Positions 5,296 through 5,395 of a stretch of DNA of 5,395 bases are shown piece after piece. The first letter of the stretch is position 1. Each line of letters starts with the position of its first letter. The stretch covers positions 1 to 5,395 of the forward strand of contig JABDIP010000540.1 in NCBI GenBank assembly GCA_013003675.1. Reading direction: 5' to 3'. Under the pieces are notes generated by a model. That model saw nothing but the letters and a program-made list of their open reading frames with translations. It had not been told where the DNA came from and made no database searches. The DNA comes from Inquilinus sp. (GTDB lineage Bacteria; Pseudomonadota; Alphaproteobacteria; DSM-16000; Inquilinaceae). The position numbers and the translations under genes are program-made.

Positions 5296-5395
5296 CTCTC
5301 ACCATGGTCGTGGTCTGCGCGGCGCCGTCCCGCCGACAGGGCAGGAAGGCCGCGCGGCGCCATGCGGCGCACCGGGCAAGCAGCCTGACGCACCC

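Noticed and set aside
5317..5361. Direct repeat GCGCGGCGCC at 5317-5326 and 5352-5361
   Set aside because: Ten bases of pure G and C, 35 bases apart, are unsurprising at this composition, and no flanking structure supports an attachment site or mobile element.
4333..5388. Long plus-strand open frame (351 codons) opposite yraN and the dolP-like gene
   Set aside because: It is antisense to two well-recognised genes, is rich in Arg, Ala, Gly and His with no domain I recognise, and is the kind of shadow frame expected with GC-rich third positions.
1..5395. A new defence, mobile or biosynthetic system
   Set aside because: Every sizeable gene belongs to a known family with intact motifs, spacing is operon-like, and there are no integrase, transposase, toxin-antitoxin or repeat-spacer signs.

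Overview
This is a GC-rich, gene-dense stretch of bacterial chromosome. The proteins and their order suggest an alphaproteobacterium, most likely of the Rhodospirillales type. The ComM N-terminus (MVARVNTVAF) and the GshB sequence look alphaproteobacterial to me. This placement is from memory of those families, not from a search. I see no tRNA, rRNA, CRISPR array, transposase, phage gene or other sign of horizontal transfer.

Layout from left to right: (1) 1-1380, minus strand: comM, a AAA+ ATPase of the Mg-chelatase-like/YifB family, with its C-terminal end cut off by the window edge. (2) 1381-1656: a 276-base divergent spacer. It holds a canonical four-tract G-quadruplex motif, a small hairpin and three perfect tandem CTTGGTG units. 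(3) 1657-2325, plus strand: a VOC/glyoxalase-fold protein of unknown substrate, the only plus-strand gene. (4) 2335-3288, minus strand: gshB, glutathione synthetase, convergent with the VOC gene. Both stop codons sit in one 8-bp hairpin. (5) 3289-3403: a 115-base spacer with a strong GC-rich hairpin. (6) 3404-4279, minus: a SirB1-type transglutaminase-like/TPR protein. (7) 4276-4875, minus: a two-BON-domain lipoprotein resembling DolP (YraP). (8) 4888-5295, minus: yraN (UPF0102). (9) 5296-5395: the short remainder, with no gene I can name.

The right half reads as one transcription unit going right to left: yraN, 12 bases, dolP-like, a 4-base ATGA overlap, sirB1-like, 115 bases, gshB. The yraN/dolP pairing recalls the E. 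coli yraN-diaA-yraP neighbourhood, where DolP works in outer-membrane integrity. GshB completes glutathione synthesis in the cytoplasm. ComM and the VOC protein are separate units firing away from each other.

Overall this is an ordinary housekeeping region. I did not find a new multi-gene system. The observations most worth checking are the CTTGGTG tandem repeat and the G-quadruplex motif in the comM/VOC spacer, the hairpin shared by two convergent stop codons, and the absence of a cysteine nucleophile in the SirB1-like protein.
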